A stretch of 64,000 nucleotides of DNA, from positions 1-64,000 of the forward strand of contig NZ_QOVK01000009.1 of the NCBI RefSeq assembly GCF_004104075.1, in the 5' to 3' direction. Source of the DNA: Leeuwenhoekiella polynyae. GTDB lineage: Bacteria > Bacteroidota > Bacteroidia > Flavobacteriales > Flavobacteriaceae. Each line of letters opens with the position of its first letter. Positions within the stretch are counted from its first letter, which is position 1. This document shows, piece after piece, positions 46,030 through 54,145 of this stretch. The notes under the pieces are model-generated. The model did not search any database. It was not told the origin of the DNA and was given only the letters and a program-made list of their open reading frames with translations. Position numbers and translations under genes: made by a program.

Positions 46030-46522
46030 TATATTCTACAGAATGAATTTTTAGATGTTTTAAATTTCCACCAAGATTTATTTCTGCAGTTTCTCCCGTT
46101 TCTTTTCCTATTAAGACTTTAGCTATGGGAGCTGTAAATGCTATTTTTTGCTTTTTGACATCTGCTTCATCCACTCCTACAATGGTTATTGTTTTAAGAT
46201 TAGAATCCCCATCAACTGTATAAGTAACCTTTGCGCCAAAACGCACTTCTTCTGTTTGCACGTTACTTAAAATACGCGCAGAATGTATTCGATCTACTAA
46301 AAGATTTAATTTTCCGTTTAAAACGGCTAAGGCTCTTCTGTGTTCCCGCTCATTAGGTTCATCAAGACTAGCGATCCTTAGTTCTAAACTTTCCTTTTCA
46401 CCTTTAAGCTCTTTAAATCCATCAGGGGTAACATAATTTACCACTCCTGCAGGCAATGCAGCACGTGGGGGTATGATAGGAGTTTCTTCCTGATCATCTT
46501 CTTTTACAAATCCTCTACTCAT
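46022..46522 (-). CDS. greB: GreB-like transcription elongation factor
   Basis: 166 residues. An N-terminal coiled coil (about 35-90, LKGEKESLELRIASLDEPNEREHRRALAVLNGKL) with an acidic tip, then a GreA/GreB C-terminal FKBP-like domain (VRFGAKVTYTVDGD, TIVGVDEADVK, FTAPIAKVLIGKETGETAEI). Would rescue backtracked RNA polymerase by stimulating RNA cleavage. GreA versus GreB is called from the family pattern only. Confidence 0.8.
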   Translation of the reverse strand: MSRGFVKEDDQEETPIIPPRAALPAGVVNYVTPDGFKELKGEKESLELRIASLDEPNEREHRRALAVLNGKLNLLVDRIHSARILSNVQTEEVRFGAKVTYTVDGDSNLKTITIVGVDEADVKKQKIAFTAPIAKVLIGKETGETAEINLGGNLKHLKIHSVEYTT

Positions 46523-46673
46523 AGCTTGTTATATAGAAAAATAATGTAATACATTACTTCTAAGAAGTCCCTAAAAAATATTTAAAATATCAAAAAGACC
46601 CTTATCAAAATAGAATAAGGTATTGTTTTCAAACAAAGCTTAAATTTTAACTAAGAAATTTTAAACAGAACCC

Positions 46674-46681
46674 TATTTTTG
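46674..46681 (+). promoter_or_regulatory. -7 element for the copper-type operon
   Basis: TATTTTTG fits TAnnTTTG, about 90 bp before the GTG start at 46772, leaving a long leader. Confidence 0.4.
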
Positions 46682-46771
46682 CACCGTAAATTATCTAGTG
46701 ATAAATCAACAGGATAATAGTTCAAAACAAGTTTAAATTTCGGTGTTAAACCCGAAGCATTTAATTCTCGA

Positions 46772-47137
46772 GTGAAAAACCTAGTAATTATTTTCGCATT
46801 TCTTATGGTCCTGCGCCCTGCGTTTCCATTTTTAGAATATGCTTTTGATTACGAATACATAAGTACTGTTCTTTGTGAAAACAAAGATGTCCCTAAGCTC
46901 AATTGTAATGGGAAATGTTACCTTATGAAAGCTCTTGCTGAAGCTTCAGAAAAAGAGTCTACTCAAAAAAAGAAAAGCAACACAGCAAACGTAGAGCTCC
47001 TTCCTTTTATACTTACTACAAGTGATTTTACGGTTCCTGTAAAATTTGTAGAAACTACATTTGTTCCGTTCTCATTTGCTTCAAAATTTATAAACAGAGA
47101 AACCTCACAAAGTCTCTTACGCCCACCCATCGCTTAG
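46772..47137 (+). CDS. Small secreted Cys-motif protein, copy 1 of a twin pair
   Basis: 121 residues from a GTG start. An N-terminal hydrophobic helix (IIFAFLMVLRPAFPFLEYAF), then Y-x-YI...LCENKDVPKLNCNGKCYLMKAL with three cysteines (C-x9-C-x3-C), a Lys-rich linker, and a closing SLLRPPIA. It shares the whole plan with 47620-47994. The fold and partners are unknown. Association with MbnP/MbnH-type genes suggests a role in copper binding. Confidence 0.65.
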   Translation: MKNLVIIFAFLMVLRPAFPFLEYAFDYEYISTVLCENKDVPKLNCNGKCYLMKALAEASEKESTQKKKSNTANVELLPFILTTSDFTVPVKFVETTFVPFSFASKFINRETSQSLLRPPIA

Positions 47138-47175
47138 TTTAGACATATCTATTTTATAAACTAAACTTTTAAGCA

Positions 47176-47610
47176 ATGAACATTTTTAAAAAATGTCTCG
47201 TGGTGTTTGCATGTATCACACTATCTGCAAGTATGATTTCTTGCGATGACAATGCAGCACTACGTGACCAATACAATTCTTTATTTACTGAAGTAATAGC
47301 TATTCACGATGAGCTTATGCCAGAAATGGGGAAACTCACCGAACTACAAGAACAACTTCAAGCTCAAGATTCGATAACTTCTGCTCAGCAAGAGGCCTTA
47401 GATAAACTTAAGGAATCAGACAACAGAATGATGTCATGGATGCACGATTTTACAGATACCTATGTAAAAGACCGCACGCCGGTTGCTAAAATGACTGCTG
47501 CAGAACTTGAAGAAAACATTGAAGGTCTAACAACCGAACTTGAAGAAGTTAAAGACCTCCGCGATTTTACAAATGAAAGTATAGCATCAGCTCAAAAAAG
47601 CCTTAAATAA
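47176..47610 (+). CDS. Coiled-coil lipoprotein with His/Met-rich patches
   Basis: 144 residues; the lipobox SMISC gives Cys at about 23. The mature part is a helical coiled coil with AIHDELMPEMGKLTELQ and RMMSWMHDF, i.e. His and Met residues spaced as in periplasmic copper-binding helices. Sandwiched between the two Cys proteins. Role inferred only from context. Confidence 0.65.
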   Translation: MNIFKKCLVVFACITLSASMISCDDNAALRDQYNSLFTEVIAIHDELMPEMGKLTELQEQLQAQDSITSAQQEALDKLKESDNRMMSWMHDFTDTYVKDRTPVAKMTAAELEENIEGLTTELEEVKDLRDFTNESIASAQKSLK

Positions 47611-47619
47611 ATCAATCTG

Positions 47620-47994
47620 TTGAAGTTTTTCTGGCCTCTTTTTGCTGCGTTTATCTTGCTGCAGCCTGCTGTACCCATACTCAACTATGTATTCAATTAC
47701 GATTATATAGTAGACGAATTGTGCGTAAACCGGGACCGCCCAGAGCTCAATTGCAAGGGTCGCTGCTATCTTATGCAGGCACTTGCCGATGAAGCTTCAA
47801 AGAAAAAAGATGCCCAAGAGCGGGGCGCTAAAAACAATCTTCAGCTAACAATTACCTACTTCCTGGAGCATACTACTGCCTGGGATTTTAAATTTCTAAA
47901 ACCCAGACCCAAAAATAAAGTAGAGGACTGCTACAATCGTACAGTGACTTCAGGTCATACGAATCAGATTTTAAGACCACCCATTTTCAGCTAA
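47620..47994 (+). CDS. Small secreted Cys-motif protein, copy 2 of a twin pair
   Basis: 124 residues from a TTG start 9 bp after the previous gene. Same plan as copy 1: a hydrophobic helix (LFAAFILLQPAVPILNYVF), DELCVNRDRPELNCKGRCYLMQAL with the matching cysteines, an extended linker and the ending QILRPPIFS. Divergent enough to be an old duplication. Confidence 0.65.
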   Translation: MKFFWPLFAAFILLQPAVPILNYVFNYDYIVDELCVNRDRPELNCKGRCYLMQALADEASKKKDAQERGAKNNLQLTITYFLEHTTAWDFKFLKPRPKNKVEDCYNRTVTSGHTNQILRPPIFS

Positions 47995-48119
47995 TTATAC
48001 AGAAAAGCCACAGCATTTGATTTTCAAAATTGAATGTCAAAAACTGCTGTGCAAATAGTTCAGGCAAACGCCTGACACATCCCGTATGGGAAAAAAATTA
48101 AATTCTAATAATTACTGAA

Positions 48120-48926
48120 ATGACAACATTAAAAAGATTTCAATACTTGATTTTAGCCACCGGGCTAACGCTTACTTCATGTTCATCAGACGATGATGCT
48201 ACTCAAAACCTAACAGGAGAAAACAACCTTACGATAGAATTTGACAACAGTGTAAATGGCGATGATTTACTTTTAGATAGTTCAACCTACACAAACAGCA
48301 ATAGCGAAGTACTCACCATAAACCGTTTCAATTATATTGTGAGTAATTTTGTTTTAATCGATACTGAAGGAAACGAGTTTACTTATCCTAAGGACGACAG
48401 TTACTTTATAATTAGTGAAGAAGCAGATTTAAGCGAAGTAACGTTAACTAATATTCCTGCCGGAGATTATGTTGCGGTACGTTTTGGTTTAGGTGTTGAC
48501 CAAGAAAAATACCTGCAAGGTGCAGAAGGTCAGGGAGATTTACTTCAGTTGGCTGAAGAAACAGACATGATGTGGTCTTGGCTTGCCGGCTATAAATTTT
48601 TAAACTTTGAAGGCTCCTTTACCTCTCCTACTGTAACAGAAGCAACAGACTTTAAAATCCACATGGGAAGCCATGGCAGCAGTTTAGACAACTACAAAGA
48701 GCTTACTTTAGAATTGCCTACCAATGCTTTAGTTAGTTCAAACTTGAGCCCTATCGTACATCTAGCAGTTGATGCCAATCAAATACTTGACGGTAACACT
48801 AAAATTTTACTATCTGAGAAGGCAGTTGTTATGGTTGACGAAGTTAAAAGCCCGCAAATTGCCACCAATGCTGCAGCTATGTTTCGTGTAGATCACGTGC
48901 ACAATGGTGAGAATCTTGAGCATTAA
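48120..48926 (+). CDS. MbnP-like copper-binding lipoprotein
   Basis: 268 residues. The lipobox TSCSS, with Cys at about 21, is followed by a beta-rich MbnP domain: INRFNYIVSNFVLI, IPAGDYVAVRFGLGVD, MMWSWLAGYKFLNFEG, FKIHMGSHGSS. In characterised MbnP a Trp is oxidised to kynurenine by MbnH and helps bind copper; Trp residues are present here in the WSW segment, but which one is modified cannot be told. Immediately precedes the MbnH-like gene. Confidence 0.8.
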   Translation: MTTLKRFQYLILATGLTLTSCSSDDDATQNLTGENNLTIEFDNSVNGDDLLLDSSTYTNSNSEVLTINRFNYIVSNFVLIDTEGNEFTYPKDDSYFIISEEADLSEVTLTNIPAGDYVAVRFGLGVDQEKYLQGAEGQGDLLQLAEETDMMWSWLAGYKFLNFEGSFTSPTVTEATDFKIHMGSHGSSLDNYKELTLELPTNALVSSNLSPIVHLAVDANQILDGNTKILLSEKAVVMVDEVKSPQIATNAAAMFRVDHVHNGENLEH

Positions 48927-48935
48927 TTAATACTA

Positions 48936-48970
48936 AGGTGCAGCATTATAAATGCTGCACCTAACTTTTT
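48936..48970 (+). terminator. Strong hairpin between MbnP- and MbnH-like genes
   Basis: A 12-bp perfect stem AGGTGCAGCATT/AATGCTGCACCT with a 3-nt loop is followed by AACTTTTT, ending 4 bp before the next ATG. It looks like a rho-independent terminator or attenuator within an operon, or an mRNA stabiliser that would make MbnP more abundant than MbnH. Confidence 0.65.
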
Positions 48971-48974
48971 ATAT

Positions 48975-50030
48975 ATGAAATACAGTATTAAAATTGCTTT
49001 AAGCATGGTAGTGCTCAGTCTGATTTTTGCGTGTAGCAAAAGTGACGACACAGATTACTTTGCTTTAGATGAAAACCTAGAGGTTAGTATACCGGCTAAT
49101 TTTCCGGAGATGCAATACGATATCAGTAGAAATCCGCCTACAAAAAACGGATTTGAACTGGGCAAAAAACTGTTTTACGATGGTAAATTATCATCCAACG
49201 GATTTATTTCTTGTGGCTTTTGTCACGAACAACGCTTTGCCTTTACGCATCACGGACATCAATTTAGCCACGGTATTGACGACTTAGAAGGAATCCGAAA
49301 TGCTCCGGCTGTTCAAAACATGGCTTTTCAAAGTCAATTCTCTTGGGATGGCGGCACCTCTCATCTTGATTTATTTCCCATTATCCCTATTACTAATGAG
49401 GTTGAAATGGGAGAAACCATAAGTAATGTGCTTAAGAAACTACAAGCAGATAGCGAATATCAGCGGTTGTTTGCTTCGGCTTTTGAAGACGGTTCGGTTA
49501 ATAACGAAAACTTCTTTAAAGCACTTTCTCAATTCATGGTTATGATGATCTCGTCTAACTCTAAATACGATAAATACGTACGGAATGAGCCTGGCGGTGA
49601 ATTTTTAGAATTAGAAGAAGAAGGACTGCGTGTTTTTGAAGCCAAGTGTGCTTCTTGTCACAAAACCGATTTATTTACAGATAGTGCTTTTAGAAATAAC
49701 GGTCTTCCTCCCTATCCCGGAATTAACGATCTGGGCCGGACAGAAGTTAGCGGCAGCACCACAGACCACTATAAGTTTAAAGTACCCAGTTTGCGCAATG
49801 TCGCTGTCACAGCCCCTTATATGCACGACGGGCGTTTTGGAAGCTTGGCCTCTGTACTCAATTTTTACAATTCGGGAGTACAGGATTCTGAAACCTTAGA
49901 TCCCATATTAAAACAAAATGGCAGATTAGGAATAGCACTCAGTACTAAGGAGCAAGAAGCCCTGATCGCCTTTTTACAAACCCTTACAGATTCTGAATTC
50001 CTCAACGATGAGCGTTTTGCAGAATACTAA
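48975..50030 (+). CDS. Diheme cytochrome c peroxidase, MbnH-like
   Basis: 351 residues with a lipobox IFACSK. Two c-type heme sites: SCGFCHEQ (about 77) and CASCHKTD (about 225). The peroxidase/MauG fold motifs FELGKKLFYDGKLS and RNVAVTAPYMHDGRFGSL are present. MbnH of this family oxidises MbnP Trp to kynurenine. Gene pairing supports that role here, though an ordinary CcpA peroxidase cannot be excluded. Confidence 0.85.
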   Translation: MKYSIKIALSMVVLSLIFACSKSDDTDYFALDENLEVSIPANFPEMQYDISRNPPTKNGFELGKKLFYDGKLSSNGFISCGFCHEQRFAFTHHGHQFSHGIDDLEGIRNAPAVQNMAFQSQFSWDGGTSHLDLFPIIPITNEVEMGETISNVLKKLQADSEYQRLFASAFEDGSVNNENFFKALSQFMVMMISSNSKYDKYVRNEPGGEFLELEEEGLRVFEAKCASCHKTDLFTDSAFRNNGLPPYPGINDLGRTEVSGSTTDHYKFKVPSLRNVAVTAPYMHDGRFGSLASVLNFYNSGVQDSETLDPILKQNGRLGIALSTKEQEALIAFLQTLTDSEFLNDERFAEY

Positions 50031-50042
50031 AATAGACTTCAG

Positions 50043-51026
50043 ATGAAAAAATACATAACTATTTGCTTGATGCTAGCAGCAGCATTTTCTGCACAAGCCA
50101 ATACCAATACAAATACTATAAATCCTGAAATCAATCCTTTTTATAAATATGATTATGAAGACTGTGATTTTTGCGGTTGCGGAAGCACTGGTGGTGGTAT
50201 GGGTTATGGTACGGTAGGCAACGAAAATTTTATAGGCCTGCGTTACATTTACCAACGTTATCAATCCAGAGACGGGATTTTTAATAATTCACCCTGGGTA
50301 GAAGAGAATTTCAACACCCTACAGATTTGGGGTAAAATTCCAGTTACCGAAAAACTGAGTATAACGGCTATCGCTCCGTATCATTTTCACAACCGAAATT
50401 TTATTGACGGAAGTTCTCAAAACATCAATGGGCTTGGCGACATGAGTATTCTTGCTTTTTACACGCTGATCACTCCGGTTCCTGATGGTTTGTATGAAAA
50501 TCAAATAACAAAATACAAACACAGTCTTGAAATAGGTGGTGGAGTAAAAGTACCCACCGGTGAGTACAAGCGTTCTAACAATGAAGGCAGTGTAAACCCA
50601 AGTTTTCAAGTGGGTACAGGAAGTTTTGACTACATTGTAGCTGCTAATTATTCAGTAGGGTATGAAAACTGGGGCTTGGGCTTGATGACCAACTATACCT
50701 TTAAAACCGAAAACAAAAAAGACTATCATTTTGGCGATCAATTCACTTATGGAATCAATCTTTCTAAAGTGTACAATACACTTAAAATAAACAAGATCAT
50801 TCCGTTTGTAGGTTTGGCAGGTGAGGTTTATTCAGAAAATGAAAACTATGGTTTACCTGTTGCAGGTACAGAAGGCAATGTACTTTTTGGACGCTTAGGC
50901 GCTGAATTTTCTCTAAAAAAACTAAGTGCTGGTGTTAATTTAATGCTTCCGGTAAGTCAAGATTTAAATGATGGTAAAGTAGAAGCTAAATACCGCTTAG
51001 GACTTCATTTTAATTACGTTTTATAA
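50043..51026 (+). CDS. Outer-membrane beta-barrel protein with CxxCxC motif
   Basis: 327 residues; a signal peptide (LMLAAAFSAQA). The mature N-terminus has DYEDCDFCGCGSTGGG, a small Cys cluster preceding a Gly-rich turn; the rest alternates as an ~12-strand barrel ending in a hydrophobic strand (RLGLHFNYVL). Possibly the copper-responsive outer-membrane component of this operon. Starts 12 bp after the cytochrome gene. Confidence 0.7.
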   Translation: MKKYITICLMLAAAFSAQANTNTNTINPEINPFYKYDYEDCDFCGCGSTGGGMGYGTVGNENFIGLRYIYQRYQSRDGIFNNSPWVEENFNTLQIWGKIPVTEKLSITAIAPYHFHNRNFIDGSSQNINGLGDMSILAFYTLITPVPDGLYENQITKYKHSLEIGGGVKVPTGEYKRSNNEGSVNPSFQVGTGSFDYIVAANYSVGYENWGLGLMTNYTFKTENKKDYHFGDQFTYGINLSKVYNTLKINKIIPFVGLAGEVYSENENYGLPVAGTEGNVLFGRLGAEFSLKKLSAGVNLMLPVSQDLNDGKVEAKYRLGLHFNYVL

Positions 51027-51035
51027 TCTAACTAG

Positions 51036-51090
51036 TAGTGTTTGGGAACGTATTATAGAATCATTTCCAAACACTAACTATTAAAAATTT
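51036..51090 (+). terminator. Terminator of copper-type operon
   Basis: A TAGTGTTTGG/CCAAACACTA stem with a long loop, followed by an A/T-rich tail that includes ATTTTC. The location right after the last operon gene fits. Confidence 0.6.
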
Positions 51091-51094
51091 TCTA

Positions 51095-51679
51095 TCATTT
51101 TCTTAGCAAACGGGTAAGAAAACGCCTTTTTGAACGAGCGGGATACCTTCTGTGCTTAGTGAGGTTATTGAAAACCAAAGCTGTTACAAAAAGAATTAAG
51201 GTTCCTGTTAAAACCGGAGATAGTACATATCCATAGCCTAACTCACTAATTTTTGTATTTCCTATAATAGCTATTAATGCTGTAGCACCACCGGGTGGAT
51301 GTAACGTTTTTGTAAACTGCATAGCAATTATAGAGGTGGCCACAGCCAAAGGCGCTGTAACCCAAATAACGTCTGGCATAAACTTACCTATCGTAACACC
51401 AATAGCTGCTGATATAAGATGCCCACCTATTAAATTTCTAGGTTGCGCCATAGGACTGTTTATTGCTCCGTAAATCAAAACACTAGAAGCACCAAAAGAA
51501 CCGATTAAGAAAATATTTTCTAGTTCTGTTAAAAACTGAGACTGCACCCAAGCGATAAGTCCTATCCCTACAAATGCACCCACAAATGACCAGAAATACT
51601 CTTTATAGTCAACAAAAGTTTCTTTGTAAATAATGTATTTAGAAATTCTATAAGTCCTTCTTACATTTCTTTTAGGCAT
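51095..51679 (-). CDS. HPP family membrane protein
   Basis: 194 residues, four membrane helices and the HPP motif in TLHPPGGATALIA (about 127). Also SFGASSVLIYGA and QPRNLIGGHLISAAIG as in the family (nitrite transporters and related proteins). The basic N- and C-termini should be cytoplasmic. Confidence 0.85.
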   Translation of the reverse strand: MPKRNVRRTYRISKYIIYKETFVDYKEYFWSFVGAFVGIGLIAWVQSQFLTELENIFLIGSFGASSVLIYGAINSPMAQPRNLIGGHLISAAIGVTIGKFMPDVIWVTAPLAVATSIIAMQFTKTLHPPGGATALIAIIGNTKISELGYGYVLSPVLTGTLILFVTALVFNNLTKHRRYPARSKRRFLTRLLRK

Positions 51680-51721
51680 TGGCTATAAACTTTTTTATAA
51701 TTGCGTCTCTGAACTTAAAAC

Positions 51722-52142
51722 CTACAGCATAAAACTGTCTATAAAGGTATCTTGTTGCTCAACGGTTTTGATGTATAAATCAAAAATTTCCATCTTTAAA
51801 AATAATGTATAGTATCTCCTGCTGCACATTCCAAATTGAAGTTCCCAGAGCTGTCACTACAGAAGTTTCTTTTGATTTATCAGAACCCTTTGAATTTAAA
51901 ATCAAAGTTATATACTGCTTTTTTGAATCTAAAGCCCGCAATATATTACTATAAAGTCGTACCACATCGTTTGGAAAATACTGGGCATCCCAAATTCTGG
52001 CACTATGCAGTTTAGCATCTAATACGCTTAAAGCATATCCATAAGAATCCTGAATAAGATGATGTGAAAAATTCATTACCTTTTTAAGATGCACATATTC
52101 TTTTTTCCCTAAACAACTACTTAGAGGCAAGCCTCGAAGCAT
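51722..52142 (-). pseudogene. Frameshifted paralogue of the Rnk/GreA-like gene
   Basis: The frame from 52142 stops at 51780 after 120 residues, inside an A5/T5 homopolymer (51782-51786). Removing one base continues in frame to 51722 as DLYIKTVEQQDTFIDSFML, which aligns with the C-terminus of the intact relative at 54146-54559 (LLIKGVFQQQVSIDGNIL). The N-terminus also matches (KKEYVHLKKVMNFSHHL vs KKEYVLLKRIMNVSYHL), but the central GreA-type ALxGxxxGD loop is lost. So the protein was full-length until a single-base slip, or the assembly has an indel here. Confidence 0.7.
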
Positions 52143-52442
52143 TTAAATCTCGATTATAGCGTAAAAAATGATTGTATTTCATGGCTGCAATAAAAAAAGC
52201 CCGTACCCAATTGTGTGATCCCTACTTCACGTGAATCGGGGTTGGGGCTTTGATACGTTTAATTCAAAAAATACCAGAGAACACGCACTTGCTCAATTTG
52301 AATGCTGCTCAAATTAATTTGTATTAAATAACCTTAGGATAAAACCACAAAGCTTTCTAATCTTTATTATCGAGCAAGCGCGCACTAACTAACAGAAACT
52401 TTTCTCTGGATTGTTTTAGTTTTTGGCTAATTAACTAAACAC
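52143..52442. other. Intergenic region with terminator-like hairpin
   Basis: 300 bp with no gene. A GC-rich hairpin at 52192-52251 is the only structure seen. Nothing else is recognised. Confidence 0.4.
52192..52251 (-). terminator. Candidate minus-strand terminator
   Basis: On the minus strand AAGCCCCAACCC... pairs imperfectly with ...GGGTACGGGCTT before a run of seven T, with an inner TTCACGTGAA dyad. It fits the end of the secreted-protein gene at 52443. Confidence 0.5.
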
Positions 52443-52805
52443 TTATTCTAATACGATTTCTCCTGCATCAAGAGCTTTCTTAAGGTCCACGCGTACTGTT
52501 TTAACTGTGTTGAAGAATTTCTTTCCATCTTTTAATTTCACGTCGACCTGAGCCACGCAACCATTTTCTTCGGTTACTTCTGTAACTTCTATCTCTTTGT
52601 TGATGAGTGATCTGTAATTAGCTATTCCGCCACGCTTAATGATAAAATTGCTCTTCGGAAAATTGATATGTTCAAATGAACTCGTAGATGGTGAAGCAAT
52701 TTTTAAAACATCCCCAGCCTTAAGTTTTGGAGTTGTGCACGTATCTTGGGCATGAATAGATAAAGTTCCTAATGCCATTGCGGCTACAAATAATATAGTC
52801 TTCAT
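52443..52805 (-). CDS. Small secreted protein under a sigma-54 promoter
   Basis: 120 residues; a signal peptide (TILFVAAMALGTLSIHAQ). The mature part is beta-rich with two Cys (DTCTTPK, ENGCVAQ) that could pair, and a C-terminal KTVRVDLKKAL. Family not recognised. Transcribed from the -24/-12 promoter at 52851-52865, with an upstream enhancer-like dyad at 52952-52986. Confidence 0.75.
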   Translation of the reverse strand: MKTILFVAAMALGTLSIHAQDTCTTPKLKAGDVLKIASPSTSSFEHINFPKSNFIIKRGGIANYRSLINKEIEVTEVTEENGCVAQVDVKLKDGKKFFNTVKTVRVDLKKALDAGEIVLE

Positions 52806-52850
52806 AAGATTGATATTTAGGTTATTAAAATTGTTCTACTACTTATAAAG

Positions 52851-52865
52851 CAAGGCATATGCCAG
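52851..52865 (-). promoter_or_regulatory. Sigma-54 (-24/-12) promoter of the small secreted protein
   Basis: Minus strand TGGCATATGCCTTGC: GG and GC invariants at the correct 10-nt separation, matching TGGCACG-N4-TTGC in 13 of 15 spacing-defined positions. It lies ~46 bp upstream of the start codon. Confidence 0.75.
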
Positions 52866-52951
52866 TAGATCAAAACTAAATATTCAAAATTTTAAAAAAT
52901 TGAAAATCAGGGTGTTAGTTTGAATTCAAACTGTTTAAATAAAGTGGTGTT

Positions 52952-52986
52952 GGGTACAGAATACCCGGGTTGGATACAAATTACCC
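52952..52986. promoter_or_regulatory. Tandem GGGTA-N5-TACCC dyads (upstream activating site)
   Basis: On the minus strand GGGTAATTTGTATCC is followed 20 bp on by GGGTATTCTGTACCC, the second a perfect dyad with 5-bp arms. It lies ~87-121 bp upstream of the -24 element, a normal position for an NtrC-type activator. Confidence 0.65.
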
Positions 52987-53103
52987 ACCTATACGGGTTT
53001 TGCTTAGAATACCACAAGCAAATGAAGCCATTTTCAATACAAACAAGTCTTTTAATTAAGAAAGCTCACAAACAGTTAAATACACAAGGTGAAGCTTAGT
53101 CTT

Positions 53104-53208
53104 TTAGAAAAAAAACAGGATTAACTTATTAATCAAAAAAAACAAGCCAAATAAGACCATAATTAAAAGAATCATTTGCACGTAAAATTTTAGTTGGTTT
53201 CGTTTCAT
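53104..53208 (-). CDS. 34-residue single-helix membrane peptide
   Basis: Starts ATG at 53208, stops at 53104: MKRNQLKFYVQMILL followed by ~18 consecutive hydrophobic residues (IMVLFGLFFLINKLILFFF). A positive N-terminus and one membrane helix resemble known small membrane proteins (KdpF- or CydX-type size). It lies 52 bp downstream of the 53261-53641 gene in the same operon direction. Too short to exclude chance. Confidence 0.4.
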   Translation of the reverse strand: MKRNQLKFYVQMILLIMVLFGLFFLINKLILFFF

Positions 53209-53260
53209 TTCATTTTAATTAGACCAAATGAGTATTTAGTTAATGTACACGTACTGGAGT

Positions 53261-53641
53261 TTATCTACGTTCTAGCAAAGAAAGTTTCTTATAGACCGTA
53301 CTTTGCAACGCTCTAAACGCTTTCAAATGTTGAGTAAAAAGACTTCGATGAAGGTCATGTTCACGATTCCATTTCAGATTATAAGTTTCATGTCCATATT
53401 CTTTTTCTTTTAACAACCGTTGTTCTTGTCGAAAAATCGATGCCATAAACAACGTGTTTTTTCTCCGGAAGGCTAAGAGATTATAGTTTATGTCTATATT
53501 CTTTAAAAGTTGCTTTTCAATAACTGCTAATTGATTTATCTCGGTAGTCAAGTTTTCTAAATGCGTCATCCACAGGTTCAACTCTTCAATATCCTTGTTG
53601 AAGAGTTGAATTGTAAAAAAATAATCTTGAGTAGTGCTCAT
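53261..53641 (-). CDS. Helical protein of the sigma-54 module, copy B
   Basis: 126 residues, almost entirely helical. LNLWMTHLENLTTEINQL and EYGHETYNLKWNREHDLHRSLFTQHLKAF resemble the arrangement in the adjacent 53691-54071 protein (LQTWMTLLKLTAKELESF, and HQHEQLRVLFNYHIEQ), so they are likely diverged paralogues. No family recognised; no signal or membrane segment. Confidence 0.6.
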   Translation of the reverse strand: MSTTQDYFFTIQLFNKDIEELNLWMTHLENLTTEINQLAVIEKQLLKNIDINYNLLAFRRKNTLFMASIFRQEQRLLKEKEYGHETYNLKWNREHDLHRSLFTQHLKAFRALQSTVYKKLSLLERR

Positions 53642-53690
53642 TGCTGAAATTCATTCATTTACTTCAAACTCTTTCTAGAGTTAACTTAAG

Positions 53691-54071
53691 TTATATAGCC
53701 TCTATACTGTTTAAGAGCTTACATTTTAACTTAGAACACTGTTCTATATGATAATTAAATAAGACTCTAAGTTGCTCATGCTGATGCTGATAATAGTACT
53801 CACAATCCATATCTTCGCATTCTCTAATTTCAGTAATCTGATTTAAATACTTACCAAGCAAATCAAGCAGTACGCTTGTTTCAGCCTTTTTATCGGTCAA
53901 TTTGTGGATCAAAACTTCTGATTTAAAAGATTTTCTTTCTCCTAACCAAACAAAACTTTCTAACTCCTTAGCGGTTAATTTTAGAAGAGTCATCCAGGTT
54001 TGAAGTTCTACGTAATTATTTTTTTGATAAAGGTCTACTTCATTGTCGTGTGCATAAATTTTTGTATCCAT
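53691..54071 (-). CDS. Helical protein of the sigma-54 module, copy A
   Basis: 126 residues from the ATG at 54071 (MDTKIYAHDNEVD); the longer frame begins with TTG and adds 6 residues. Helical, with a CEDMDCEYYYQHQHE stretch carrying Cys and His residues. Same layout as copy B. Follows the Rnk-like gene by about 74 bp. Confidence 0.6.
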   Translation of the reverse strand: MDTKIYAHDNEVDLYQKNNYVELQTWMTLLKLTAKELESFVWLGERKSFKSEVLIHKLTDKKAETSVLLDLLGKYLNQITEIRECEDMDCEYYYQHQHEQLRVLFNYHIEQCSKLKCKLLNSIEAI

Positions 54072-54145
54072 TATATAAAAGCTTATCAATTAAAATTCGT
54101 TTTGAGCAGCACTGCCTAAGCCCAATCAAGACTCATTATTCTGTA

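Noticed and set aside
52192-52251. GGGTACGGG near a gene start as a fourth regulon site
   Set aside because: No -24/-12 promoter follows in the right place, and the sequence folds as a terminator with a T-run.
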